From Sphingobacteriales bacterium (lineage in GTDB: Bacteria; Bacteroidota; Bacteroidia; Chitinophagales; Chitinophagaceae), in contig JACQDV010000008.1 in NCBI GenBank assembly GCA_016200915.1, positions 62,001 through 126,000 on the forward strand: a stretch of 64,000 nt of DNA. The letters are read 5' to 3'. Made by a program: the position numbers and the translations under genes. The notes beneath the pieces were generated by a model, which made no database searches, was not told the origin of the DNA, and saw only the letters and a program-made list of their open reading frames with translations. Positions 44,817 through 53,090 of this stretch are shown here, in pieces. Position 1 is the stretch's first letter. Every line of letters begins with the position of its first letter.

Positions 44817-45455
44817 ATGAAACATCAAAATAATAAAGATCATTGGGAAAAAATATATCAGTACAAGCAACCAGGTGAACTGAGTTGGACCGAGGAAATT
44901 CCATACGTATCCTTATATCAAATTCATAAACTGGAATTGCCAAAAGCAGCAGAAATTATTGACGTTGGAGCTGGTACCAGCAACCTTGTAGATTATTTGT
45001 TAAAACACGGTTATACCAATATTACGGTTCTCGATATTTCAGAAACAGCGATAAAAAAATCAAAAGCACGGCTTGGCAGCCTTGCAGATAATGTTACATG
45101 GGTAGTAAACGACATTATTCAGTTTAAGCCAAAGAAACAATTTGAATTTTGGCACGACCGGGCAACTTTTCATTTCCTTACAAATGATGCTGATATTCAG
45201 AAATACATTTTAATTGCACATAATGCTATCAAAGAAAATGGTTTTCTTTCATTAGGCACTTTCAGTACCGAGGGCCCCTCCGAATGTAGCGGGCTAGAAA
45301 TAAAACAGTATAATGAAGAAACACTTAGTAATGTGTTCAGTCTCTTTTTTGAAAAAATCTGGTGTGTACAACACAAACATTTTACACCTTCTGGTACAGA
45401 GCAAAACTTTACTTTATGCCTGTTCAAACACCTTTCTAAAACCTGCCCTTCATGA
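44817..45455 (+). CDS. class I SAM-dependent methyltransferase
   Basis: The 212-aa protein starts with DHWEKIYQYKQPGELSWTEE and has motif I EIIDVGAGTSNLVDYLLKHG, post-I ITVLDISETAIKKSKARLG, and WHDRATFHFLTNDADIQKYI. It resembles the widespread small methyltransferases near metal and arsenic genes (similar to TPMT-like folds), which often act on thiols or small molecules. It is encoded 11 bases after another methyltransferase gene and 125 bases before the Zn/Cd ATPase. Substrate unknown. Confidence 0.85.
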   Translation: MKHQNNKDHWEKIYQYKQPGELSWTEEIPYVSLYQIHKLELPKAAEIIDVGAGTSNLVDYLLKHGYTNITVLDISETAIKKSKARLGSLADNVTWVVNDIIQFKPKKQFEFWHDRATFHFLTNDADIQKYILIAHNAIKENGFLSLGTFSTEGPSECSGLEIKQYNEETLSNVFSLFFEKIWCVQHKHFTPSGTEQNFTLCLFKHLSKTCPS

Positions 45456-45580
45456 AAAAAGTAAATTAAACAATGCAGCCAATTATACAGCTCACTGGTT
45501 TAAGTGTATTTAATTAGATTAAGGCATTTATACTAGTAAAAACAGAATTGTAAAATATTACAAACCCTAAATAACATGTT

Positions 45581-47581
45581 ATGGCATATAAAAATGATGA
45601 AACAAAAATTTCAGAACAGGAAACTTGTTGCGATTTAGATGAAAAACTTACTGAAGCAAAGGTCATTTCCATGCAGACAGATGATGATGGTCAGAATTAT
45701 GATGAAGATAAAAGCAAGGGAATAAAACCCTGGCTGCCTGCAATTAGCAGTTTTTTATTGCTGATGATAGGTATTGCTTTAGATAACTGGATAAAACCAA
45801 CTCCCTCCTGGTTTTCTGGTTGGGTGCGTTTGGCATGGTATATTGTTGCTTATGTTCCTGTTGGTTTACCTGTTGTGATTAAAGGAATAAAGACAGCAAT
45901 TAAAGGAGATGTATTCACGGAATTTTTCCTGATGAGTGTGGCTACTGTTGGCGCCTTTTATATTGGCCAATATCCAGAAGGCGTGGCGGTCATGTTGTTC
46001 TATGCAGTTGGTGAACTGTTCCAGGATGCAGCCGTAAACAGAGCCAAACGAAGCATTAAAGCACTCCTTGATGTAAGACCCGACAGTGCAGAGGTATTGC
46101 GAAATGGCAACTATGTAAATGTGAACCCTAATACTATAAAAGTTTCGGAAACAATTCAGATAAAAGTGGGTGACAGGGTTCCGCTGGATGGAGAAATGTT
46201 AAGTGAAAGCAGCTCTTTCAATACTGCAGCATTAACTGGAGAAAGTAAGCCATCAACATTTACAAAAGGCGAAACCGTTTTGGCGGGAATGATTAACCAG
46301 GAAAAAGTAGCTGAACTTAAAGTTACAAAACTGTTTAATGATAGTTCGCTTGCAAGAATATTGACTTTAGTGCAGGATGCCACTAAACGAAAAGCAAAAA
46401 CAGAACAGTTCATCCGAAGGTTTGCAAGGATATACACACCAATTGTTGTATTTCTTGCTATCGGCATTACACTCATTCCCTGGTTGTTTGTTGATAATTT
46501 TGTTTTCAATGACTGGCTGTACAGGGCCCTGATATTTTTAGTAATCAGTTGTCCCTGTGCATTAGTAATTTCTATTCCCTTGGGATATTTTGGAGGCATA
46601 GGTGCAGCTTCCAGGAATGGTATTTTATTTAAGGGTTCCAACTATCTGGATTTAATGACTAAAATAAACCAGGTAGTAATGGATAAAACAGGAACACTTA
46701 CTAAAGCTGTTTTTAAAGTGCAGGAGGTGGAGAGTTATGACATTCCACAGGACGAATGGTTGCCGCTTGCTGCCGCACTGGAAGCTAAATCAACCCATCC
46801 TGTTGCCAAAGCTGTTGTGGAGTATGCAAAAAATGACATTGCTAAAATACAGGTAGACGCGTTGGAAGAAATCAGTGGCCACGGGTTAAAAGGAGAAGTG
46901 AATGGAAAGGAAGTGCTGGCTGGTAATGTAAAGTTGATGGATATGATGAAAGTGGCGGTGAATGACGGATTAAGAACGATAGTGGATACAATTGTAATAG
47001 TGGCAATTGACAGAAAGCTGGCAGGCTACCTCACAATTGCAGACGAAATAAAAGAGGATAGTAAACAAGCAGTAGATGCCTTACACAAACTGAATATAAA
47101 AACAACCATGCTTAGCGGGGATAAGCAAGCCGTTGTAGATAAAGTAGCAAAGTATTTGGGCATTGACAAAGCCTATGGCGACCTTCTCCCTGAAAATAAA
47201 GTACAAAAAGTGGAAGCACTTAAACATAATAAAATGAATGTAGTGGCTTTCGTAGGTGATGGTATTAATGACGCACCTGTACTCGCTTTAAGTGATGTAG
47301 GTATTGCCATGGGCGGCCTGGGTAGCGATGCTGCTATTGAAACAGCAGATGTGATTATTCAAACTGACCATCCATCCAAAATTGCTACTGCAATACAAAT
47401 TGGTAAAGCAACCACAAAAATTGTCTGGCAAAATATCGGGTTGGCCTTTGGTGTAAAATTAATTGTATTGATTCTTGGCGCCGGAGGCCTGGCTACTATG
47501 TGGGAAGCTGTATTCGCTGATGTAGGAGTAGCAATGCTGGCTATTTTAAATGCAGTGAGGATACAAAGAATGAAGTTTTGA
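45581..47581 (+). CDS. zntA-like: Zn/Cd/Pb P1B-type ATPase (ZntA/CadA-like)
   Basis: The 666-aa pump has no N-terminal HMA domain but carries a Cys pair near the start (SEQETCCDLDEKL). The core is intact: TGES actuator (NTAALTGESKPSTF), CPC at 324-326 (SCPCALVISIPLGYFGGIGA, the ZntA/CadA type), phosphorylation site DKTGT at D368, STHPVA and GDGINDAPVLALSDVGIAMG. It would export Zn, Cd or Pb from the cytoplasm into the periplasm, where the CzcA systems take over. A fragment of a second gene of this kind survives at 52626-52700. Confidence 0.95.
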   Translation: MAYKNDETKISEQETCCDLDEKLTEAKVISMQTDDDGQNYDEDKSKGIKPWLPAISSFLLLMIGIALDNWIKPTPSWFSGWVRLAWYIVAYVPVGLPVVIKGIKTAIKGDVFTEFFLMSVATVGAFYIGQYPEGVAVMLFYAVGELFQDAAVNRAKRSIKALLDVRPDSAEVLRNGNYVNVNPNTIKVSETIQIKVGDRVPLDGEMLSESSSFNTAALTGESKPSTFTKGETVLAGMINQEKVAELKVTKLFNDSSLARILTLVQDATKRKAKTEQFIRRFARIYTPIVVFLAIGITLIPWLFVDNFVFNDWLYRALIFLVISCPCALVISIPLGYFGGIGAASRNGILFKGSNYLDLMTKINQVVMDKTGTLTKAVFKVQEVESYDIPQDEWLPLAAALEAKSTHPVAKAVVEYAKNDIAKIQVDALEEISGHGLKGEVNGKEVLAGNVKLMDMMKVAVNDGLRTIVDTIVIVAIDRKLAGYLTIADEIKEDSKQAVDALHKLNIKTTMLSGDKQAVVDKVAKYLGIDKAYGDLLPENKVQKVEALKHNKMNVVAFVGDGINDAPVLALSDVGIAMGGLGSDAAIETADVIIQTDHPSKIATAIQIGKATTKIVWQNIGLAFGVKLIVLILGAGGLATMWEAVFADVGVAMLAILNAVRIQRMKF

Positions 47582-47600
47582 AAAACATAAATCTTTTCAA

Positions 47601-48179
47601 ATGAAATATCAAAAAATAATAATCGCTTTATTATTTCAAATAGCATCTTTTACTGTTACTGCACAAAAAGAACGGGTAAGGGGCATTTATAAAACCAGTG
47701 ATGATTTTGCAAAAGGAAATCTTTCATTTAATAATAACTGTACCAATAAGAAGATAAAAATTATGTTGAACGATTTTTTTGTGCAACCATATATTACAAT
47801 TAAGCAAGGTGATAGCAGCTTAAAGCTTTTGAAAAGTGATATTTTCGGATACAGAAATTGCAATAATGAAATTTTTCGTTTTAAAGGCAAGCAAGAGCTT
47901 TTATTGTTGAATGCTGGCGAACAAATTCTTATCTACAAGCATATTATTTCAAAGCCACCTTTGGGCAGAACTAACGTAACAAACTATTACTTCAGTTTGG
48001 GTGTTAATTCTCCTATTCAAAAGCTTACAATCAAAAATCTAAAGAATGCTTTCCCGGCTAATCTTCACTTTTATAATCTTATTGATAAGAATTTTAAATA
48101 CAACACTGATTTAGCTGGCCTTGATGAAGCAAATAAAATGTATAAGATTAACTTGTTTTTAAAAGAAAGCTTGAGGTAA
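47601..48179 (+). CDS. hypothetical secreted protein, 192 aa
   Basis: The signal peptide (MKYQKIIIALLFQIASFTVT) is followed by a mature part rich in Asn, Lys and Phe without recognised domain. Two cysteines (NNCTNKK, FGYRNCNNEIFRF) could form a disulfide. The pattern of alternating hydrophobic residues suggests beta structure. It follows the ATPase after 19 bases and probably shares its transcript. Function unknown. Confidence 0.6.
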   Translation: MKYQKIIIALLFQIASFTVTAQKERVRGIYKTSDDFAKGNLSFNNNCTNKKIKIMLNDFFVQPYITIKQGDSSLKLLKSDIFGYRNCNNEIFRFKGKQELLLLNAGEQILIYKHIISKPPLGRTNVTNYYFSLGVNSPIQKLTIKNLKNAFPANLHFYNLIDKNFKYNTDLAGLDEANKMYKINLFLKESLR

Positions 48180-48279
48180 ACTATTTCGTAATACAGAACA
48201 AATAGATAAGAAAACAAATGCTGGTGTATGCTAATCACATAAATGTGATTTTCTCAATTGTAATTTAAAAATAAACTAT

Positions 48280-48666
48280 ATGAATTATTATTTCACAAAA
48301 ATCCTTTTAGGAGATTTTAATAACATTATTGAAAGAGTAACTAAATCATTAAAAGCAGAAGGGTTTGGAGTGCTCACGGAAATTGACATAAAAGCAACAT
48401 TAAAAAAGAAACTGGATGCAGACTTTTATAATTATAAAATACTTGGTGCTTGCAACCCAACCTTTGCATATAAAGCATTGCAAATCGAGGACAAAATAGG
48501 AACGATGTTGCCCTGCAATGTGATTGTTCAGGAAAAGGAGTCCGGAAAAATAGAAGTTTCAGCCGTGGATCCAATTGCTTCAATGCAGGCAATAGAAAAT
48601 CCCGGTTTGAAAGATATTGCTGAACAGGTACGGGAAAAATTGAAACGGGTTATTGATTTGATTTAA
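48280..48666 (+). CDS. DUF302 protein
   Basis: The 128-aa protein matches DUF302: KAEGFGVLTEIDIKATLKKK, KILGACNPTFAYKALQIEDK and GTMLPCNVIVQEKESGKIEV. The single cysteines in GACNP and LPCN are conserved in this family. It is cytoplasmic, often found near thioredoxin-like or metal-handling genes, and its role is unknown. The next gene starts 13 bases on and probably belongs to the same unit. Confidence 0.9.
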   Translation: MNYYFTKILLGDFNNIIERVTKSLKAEGFGVLTEIDIKATLKKKLDADFYNYKILGACNPTFAYKALQIEDKIGTMLPCNVIVQEKESGKIEVSAVDPIASMQAIENPGLKDIAEQVREKLKRVIDLI

Positions 48667-48679
48667 TAACATTTTTATA

Positions 48680-48907
48680 ATGAAAAAACTTAATGAACTA
48701 ATGCAGGAAATAAACCTGCTTACAACCAAAATTGAAACTGAATATCCGGAACTGTACCTGTATTTGGATGAGACTCCTTTAGTAATTTGTGACACTGAAG
48801 AAAAGGCAATATGCCTCAAGGATTTGGAGAAATATCTTGACACCCTAAAAGGGCAACTTGAACATCATATAGAAACACATAAAAACCAGTCTAATGCATC
48901 ATCCTAA
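48680..48907 (+). CDS. hypothetical 75-aa acidic helical protein
   Basis: Small soluble protein of two helices (MKKLNELMQEINLLTTKIET; KDLEKYLDTLKGQLEHHIET) joined by a loop PELYLYLDETPLVICDTEEK. The C-terminal helix could form a coiled coil. It belongs with the DUF302 gene by its 13-base spacing. Family not recognised with certainty. Confidence 0.55.
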   Translation: MKKLNELMQEINLLTTKIETEYPELYLYLDETPLVICDTEEKAICLKDLEKYLDTLKGQLEHHIETHKNQSNASS

Positions 48908-48993
48908 GCCATTATGAATGAATTATCCGGTACAAAAGGGTTTAAACTGCAATAGTGTGGAAACTTCTGAAAATTGATTAACTTGCATTTCGG

Positions 48994-49329
48994 ATGAAAA
49001 TATTTGCTTCAGTAATGGCTTTTATAGTGTTGTTCCTTTCAGTGGAACCAGCTTTGGCATTGTTGAAGCAAAAACAATCAACTGAATGTTGTGGCGGAGG
49101 TTGCAACAAAAATACAGATGAACAGAAACCATCTGGTGACAATAATTCCCGAAGCGATGATTGCAATCCATTTCAATCTTGCTCAAGTAATATTTGCAGC
49201 TTCACGGTAACATCTTCTTTTTTCAGTATTAAGGCACCACACTTTTATTCAAACTATTTTACCCTCTTTTCTGAAAACTTTCGCTCACAATTTGCACCTG
49301 ACTTTTGGCAACCGCCCAAGATAGTTTAA
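48994..49329 (+). CDS. secreted Cys-rich protein with C-terminal WQPP, paralogue 2 (DUF6660-like)
   Basis: The 111-aa protein has a signal peptide (MKIFASVMAFIVLFLSVEPA), a cluster STECCGGGCNKNTDEQK, DDCNPFQSCSSNICSF and the C-terminus FWQPPKIV. It is a paralogue of the proteins at 31268 and 54103, but its centre has NPFQSCSS instead of SPFCxC. Unlike the other two it is followed by an HMA protein, not by a small membrane protein and CzcA. A -7-like TTAACTTG at 48978-48985 lies 8 bases before the ATG. Confidence 0.7.
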   Translation: MKIFASVMAFIVLFLSVEPALALLKQKQSTECCGGGCNKNTDEQKPSGDNNSRSDDCNPFQSCSSNICSFTVTSSFFSIKAPHFYSNYFTLFSENFRSQFAPDFWQPPKIV

Positions 49330-49403
49330 TGAATTCCCTTAACTGATGCTTTAGTTTATATTAAAGCGCATTATATCATTCATTAACATAAAAGTCATTT
49401 TCA

Positions 49404-49769
49404 ATGAAATCAAAATATATTGGTGTAACGATATTGTTGTTTGCAATGTTGTTCGCAATTGCACAGGTTAGTTGTGCCCAAACACCCAACCCACAATCAA
49501 AAACTTCAAATCCTAACGATACAACTGTTACTGTAAAAGTATCAGGCATTACCTGCTCCGGCGATTTAAAAATGATTGCCGACAACATAGAAAAAATGAA
49601 AGGCGTAAGCAGTTGTAAGCAAGTCGGCAAAATGTCCACATCCACAAGCTTTGAGATAAAGTATGATACCACAAAAATATCTCATGCTGAAGTTGTAAAA
49701 GCTATTGAAGGTACAGCAAGCTGCGACCACCCCGACCAGCGGCCATATAAGGTAAAGACAAAAAATTAA
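49404..49769 (+). CDS. secreted HMA-like protein with degenerate metal loop
   Basis: The 121-aa protein has a signal peptide (LFAIAQVSCAQ) and an HMA-like domain: TVTVKVSGITCSGDLKMIAD, then VSSCKQVGKMSTSTSFEIKY and VVKAIEGTASCDH. The usual MTCxxC is ITCSGD, so one Cys is lost; CKQVG and CDH elsewhere may substitute. It is encoded between the Cys-rich protein and the TlpA-like gene, so a periplasmic carrier role with redox partner is likely. Confidence 0.75.
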   Translation: MKSKYIGVTILLFAMLFAIAQVSCAQTPNPQSKTSNPNDTTVTVKVSGITCSGDLKMIADNIEKMKGVSSCKQVGKMSTSTSFEIKYDTTKISHAEVVKAIEGTASCDHPDQRPYKVKTKN

Positions 49770-49784
49770 ATTCATTAACAAACA

Positions 49785-49818
49785 GTATTGGCACAGGTGT
49801 AAATGCCTGTGTCAATAC
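49785..49818 (+). other. strong hairpin without T-run between HMA and TlpA genes
   Basis: GTATTGGCACAGG (49785-49797) pairs with CCTGTGTCAATAC (49806-49818) over 13 bp (one G-U) around an 8-base loop. No T-run follows. It could attenuate, protect an mRNA end or bind a protein. It argues against the ATG at 49803, which lies inside the loop. Confidence 0.6.
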
Positions 49819-49832
49819 CTAAACTCAGTCAA

Positions 49833-50342
49833 ATGAAAAAATTATTCATTTGCTTGTGCTTGCTAATGTTTTACTCATTTACCTATGCACAAGCTGATAC
49901 ATTGCCTCATGTGCTGATAAAAAGAAGCAATGGTACAAAACTGTACGCTTCTGAATTAACCAATCAGGGTAAACCAATTTTAATAAGTTTTTGGGCTACC
50001 TGGTGCAAATTCTGTATAGCAGAGCTTTCTGCAATTTCATCTCAGTACAAATCATGGGAAGATTCAACCGGTGTAAAACTGGTTGCTATTTCTACTGATG
50101 CAGGGGTAACAGAAGAATACATTAAAAAATTTGCTGAACGCCGGAATTGGTCTTTTGAAATCTATTGGGATTATAAAAAATCTCTAAAAAATTCTATGGG
50201 TGTACAGGAAATTCCTCACCTGATGTTAGTTGATGCAGGTGGCAGAATCATTTGGCAGAAAATCGGGTTCAACCCCGGTGATGAAACAATCATTTTGGCA
50301 AAGCTCAAAGAGCTTTTGCTAACTCAAAAAATTATTAAATAA
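49833..50342 (+). CDS. TlpA-like periplasmic thiol-disulfide oxidoreductase
   Basis: The 169-aa protein has a signal peptide (MKKLFICLCLLMFYSFTYAQ) and a TlpA thioredoxin domain with the active site WCKFC in ILISFWATWCKFCIAELSAI and the cis-Pro QEIPHLMLVDAGG. It would keep cysteines of periplasmic metal proteins reduced, for instance the HMA protein and the Cys-rich TonB receptor encoded on either side. Its stop overlaps the TonB-receptor start by one base (TAATG). Confidence 0.88.
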   Translation: MKKLFICLCLLMFYSFTYAQADTLPHVLIKRSNGTKLYASELTNQGKPILISFWATWCKFCIAELSAISSQYKSWEDSTGVKLVAISTDAGVTEEYIKKFAERRNWSFEIYWDYKKSLKNSMGVQEIPHLMLVDAGGRIIWQKIGFNPGDETIILAKLKELLLTQKIIK

Positions 50343-52573
50343 TGAGAACAATATTATTAGTAATAATAGCAGCTTGTATGCTGCCTCAAACTACAAAAGC
50401 CCAATCTATAAAAGGTAAAGTTAAAAATTCAAATAACGAATTACTTACAGGTGCAAGTGTTCATTGGCTTGGCTCTGCTATTGGTACCAGTACGGATAGC
50501 TCAGGGCAATTTGAACTGCAATTACCAAAAGAGTCAATAAAAAAGTTAGTTATCAGTTTTGTGGGTTATCAATCAGATACTATCACTATCACTAATCAAA
50601 CTGCAATTGAAGTAAAACTTACAGGTACCAAAGAGTTAAGTGAAGTGGTAGTAAAAGAGAAACGCCCCGGTATTTATATTTCAGAAATCAATCCTGTAAA
50701 AACAGAGGTAATAACGCAGGTTGAATTAAAGAAAGCTGCCTGTTGTGATTTGGCAGGTTGCTTTGAAACACAAGCCTCGGTTCAGCCACAAACTACCAAT
50801 GTAATTACAAACTCTAAAGAATTAAGAATACTTGGTTTATCGGGTGTTTACAACCAGGTACTCATTGATGGAATGCCACTTATACAGGGGCTTTCTTATA
50901 CCTATGGTATCAGTAGCATTCCAGGCACACTGGTTGACAATATTTATATTTCTAAAGGGGCAAATTCAGTAATTCAAGGTTATGAAAGCATCAGTGGTCA
51001 GATAAGCGTAGAAACCAAAGAGCCTGACAGAACGGATAAACTCTTACTCAATGTTTATGCAAATAACTTTATGGAAAAACACCTGAATGCCAACTACGCT
51101 TTTAAATATAAAAAATGGAGTAGCCTTGCCGCATTTCATACAGGGCAGCCTGCAAAAAGAGTTGACAGGGATAATGATAAGTTTATGGACCTTCCTTTAC
51201 TTACCCGGTACATGATTTTTAATAAATGGAAATATGGCAACGACAGGGATTGGGGCTGGAGTTCAAGAATTGGTATCCGTTATTTGAATGAACAAAGGAT
51301 TGGCGGACAAACTTTTTTTAATATCAATACTGATAAAGGCACAACAAATGCTTACGGCCAAACTGCAAATATTCAACAGCCGGAGTTATGGACAAAAACC
51401 AGTTATCGTTTCAACGATAAGCATAAAATTACATTCATTGGCTCATCATTTTATCAAAATCAGCACTCGTTTTTTGGTACTACAAAATACACTGCCAATC
51501 AAACAAATGTTTATGCAAACCTACAGTATGAATTACTGTACAAAGAAAAACACACTGTAAAAGCAGGTATAAGTTACAGACATCTTTCTCTGAATGAGGA
51601 TATTTCTTTTACAGCAAATCCATTAAACAGAACCTTTGCAGGTAAGTATAAAAGAACTGAAAATATCCCTGGCATTTTTGCAGAAAACATATTTAACTGG
51701 AAGGGTGATAAGTTGGTATGGATTACCGGCATCCGTGCAGATTTTCATAATCAGTTCGGCACTTATATTACCCCAAGAACTTTGCTTAAATATGAAACAA
51801 AAGAAGGTTCAACCTTCAGGGCATCTGTAGGTACTGGATGGAGAACCGTAAATCTGTTTAGTGAAAACATTGGTTTACTGGTAAGTTCAAGAGATATAGT
51901 TTTTACAGAACAGTTAAGGCCGGAAAGAGCTGTAAACTTTGGTGCAAATTTTATGCAGAAATTTGACAGTAAAAACATAGAAGGTTACATTACTATTGAT
52001 TATTACCGAACCCAATTCCAAAACCAGATTTTTCCCGCTTATGATGCCAATCCATCGAAAGCAATCATTTCTAATTTTACAGGCAAATCAATTTCTGATG
52101 GCGTCCAGGTAGAAGCGTATTCAAAGTTTTTCAGTCGCTTTGAAGCTAAAGCAGCTTATGTGTATTTGGATGTGTACCGTAAAGTAAATGGAACAAAAAT
52201 TATTCTTCCGTTTAATCCGGCACATAAAATTCTGTCAACTCTTTCTTACAAACCTTTAACAAGCAAATGGCATTTAGATGTAAACATACATTGGTATGGT
52301 GTACAGCAATTACCTAATACATCAGCCAATCCGCCGGCGTTTCAACGGTCTCAAAAATCAAAACCATTTACACTTGTCAATGCACAATTCACCAAAACAT
52401 GGAAACAGTTTGAAGTATATGCAGGTTGTGAAAACATATTTGATTTCAGGCAACAACAGCCTATCATAAGCTGGCAAAATCCTTTCAGCCCTTATTTTGA
52501 TACATCTTCTGTTTGGGGGCCTACAAGAGGAAGAGAGATTTATGTAGGTTTAAGATTTAAGATACCTGATTAA
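50342..52573 (+). CDS. TonB-dependent outer-membrane receptor with Cys motif, possible metal(-chelate) transporter
   Basis: The 743-aa protein has a signal peptide, a carboxypeptidase-D-like domain (SIKGKVKNSNNELLTGASVH), a plug (ELRILGLSGVYNQVLIDGMP) and a beta-barrel ending in YVGLRFKIPD. Just before the plug lies KKAACCDLAGCFETQASVQP, with three cysteines in a short stretch, which I recall as characteristic of this receptor group. Transport of a metal or metallophore is likely, because the upstream genes encode an HMA protein and a TlpA reductase in one coupled unit. The barrel is shorter than in SusC proteins and no SusD partner is present. Confidence 0.88.
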   Translation: MRTILLVIIAACMLPQTTKAQSIKGKVKNSNNELLTGASVHWLGSAIGTSTDSSGQFELQLPKESIKKLVISFVGYQSDTITITNQTAIEVKLTGTKELSEVVVKEKRPGIYISEINPVKTEVITQVELKKAACCDLAGCFETQASVQPQTTNVITNSKELRILGLSGVYNQVLIDGMPLIQGLSYTYGISSIPGTLVDNIYISKGANSVIQGYESISGQISVETKEPDRTDKLLLNVYANNFMEKHLNANYAFKYKKWSSLAAFHTGQPAKRVDRDNDKFMDLPLLTRYMIFNKWKYGNDRDWGWSSRIGIRYLNEQRIGGQTFFNINTDKGTTNAYGQTANIQQPELWTKTSYRFNDKHKITFIGSSFYQNQHSFFGTTKYTANQTNVYANLQYELLYKEKHTVKAGISYRHLSLNEDISFTANPLNRTFAGKYKRTENIPGIFAENIFNWKGDKLVWITGIRADFHNQFGTYITPRTLLKYETKEGSTFRASVGTGWRTVNLFSENIGLLVSSRDIVFTEQLRPERAVNFGANFMQKFDSKNIEGYITIDYYRTQFQNQIFPAYDANPSKAIISNFTGKSISDGVQVEAYSKFFSRFEAKAAYVYLDVYRKVNGTKIILPFNPAHKILSTLSYKPLTSKWHLDVNIHWYGVQQLPNTSANPPAFQRSQKSKPFTLVNAQFTKTWKQFEVYAGCENIFDFRQQQPIISWQNPFSPYFDTSSVWGPTRGREIYVGLRFKIPD

Positions 52574-52625
52574 TTGTGATAAGCTATACTTTATTTTTTT
52601 AACAAAATCGAATAAAATTGATATT

Positions 52626-52700
52626 TTGGAAGCTGTGATTGTGATAATGTATGGCTTTGTTGGCAATTTTAAATGGAGTGTGGATACAGAAAATGGAGAT
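52626..52700 (+). pseudogene. remnant of a ZntA-like ATPase 3' end
   Basis: About 75 bases (GGAAGCTGT ... ATTTTAAATGGAGTGTGGAT) match the last codons of the ATPase gene at 45581-47581 with scattered changes. The frame has drifted and no protein is encoded. It implies that a second ZntA operon once lay here. Confidence 0.7.
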
Positions 52701-52735
52701 TTAAAAGGTAAGAAATAGTGTTATATATTTATAGC

Positions 52736-52755
52736 ATTAAAGTATTTGCTTAAAT
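52736..52755 (+). promoter_or_regulatory. preserved ArsR-type operator ahead of a decayed arsR
   Basis: ATTAAAGTATTTGCTTAAAT differs from the functional operator at 28875-28894 in one base of 20. The gene behind it is dead. The palindrome could still bind the intact ArsR, or has had little time to decay. Confidence 0.7.
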
Positions 52756-52798
52756 AAGCAATCTTTTGTTTATTTTGAAATCATTAACATTGTTTATA

Positions 52799-53090
52799 AT
52801 GGTTAAGGACACTTGCCTCAGGTCACTGGCAGATGTAGAACAAATTAAAAGCTGCCAGAAAAAACTAAAGACTAACTGAAAATCTTTTGTACAGTTAAGT
52901 CAGATTCTTTAACTCACCGGTAATGAAGTAAGACTGAAAATAATATCCTGCTGAGGAAGAAGGCGAATTCCACCCTTGCGACCTCAGGGACATTTTAGGT
53001 ATGGGCATCCCTGCGGTTTCTCAACATTTGCACAAACTAAAAGATGGCAATATTATTCAAAAACGTAAAAAAGAGCCGATGATAATATGA
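52799..53090 (+). pseudogene. decayed arsR gene
   Basis: From ATG 52799 the translation MVKDTCLRSLADVEQIKSCQ aligns with the intact ArsR start (28919). Nonsense codons interrupt it (TGA at codon 27, later TAA and TGA), and a frame change precedes HPCDLRDILGMGIPAVSQHL, which is the ArsR recognition helix. The CPC metal motif has become HPC. It ends at TGA 53088-53090. The intact paralogue is at 28919-29296. Confidence 0.85.

Noticed and set aside
49803-49832. Earlier start for the TlpA-like protein at 49803
   Set aside because: That ATG lies in the loop of a strong hairpin, and the extra residues would spoil the signal peptide that begins at 49833.
52790-52880. Short frame from ATG 52799 as a small functional protein
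   Set aside because: It is the first 26 codons of a broken arsR gene; the stop is inside the alignment with the intact copy.
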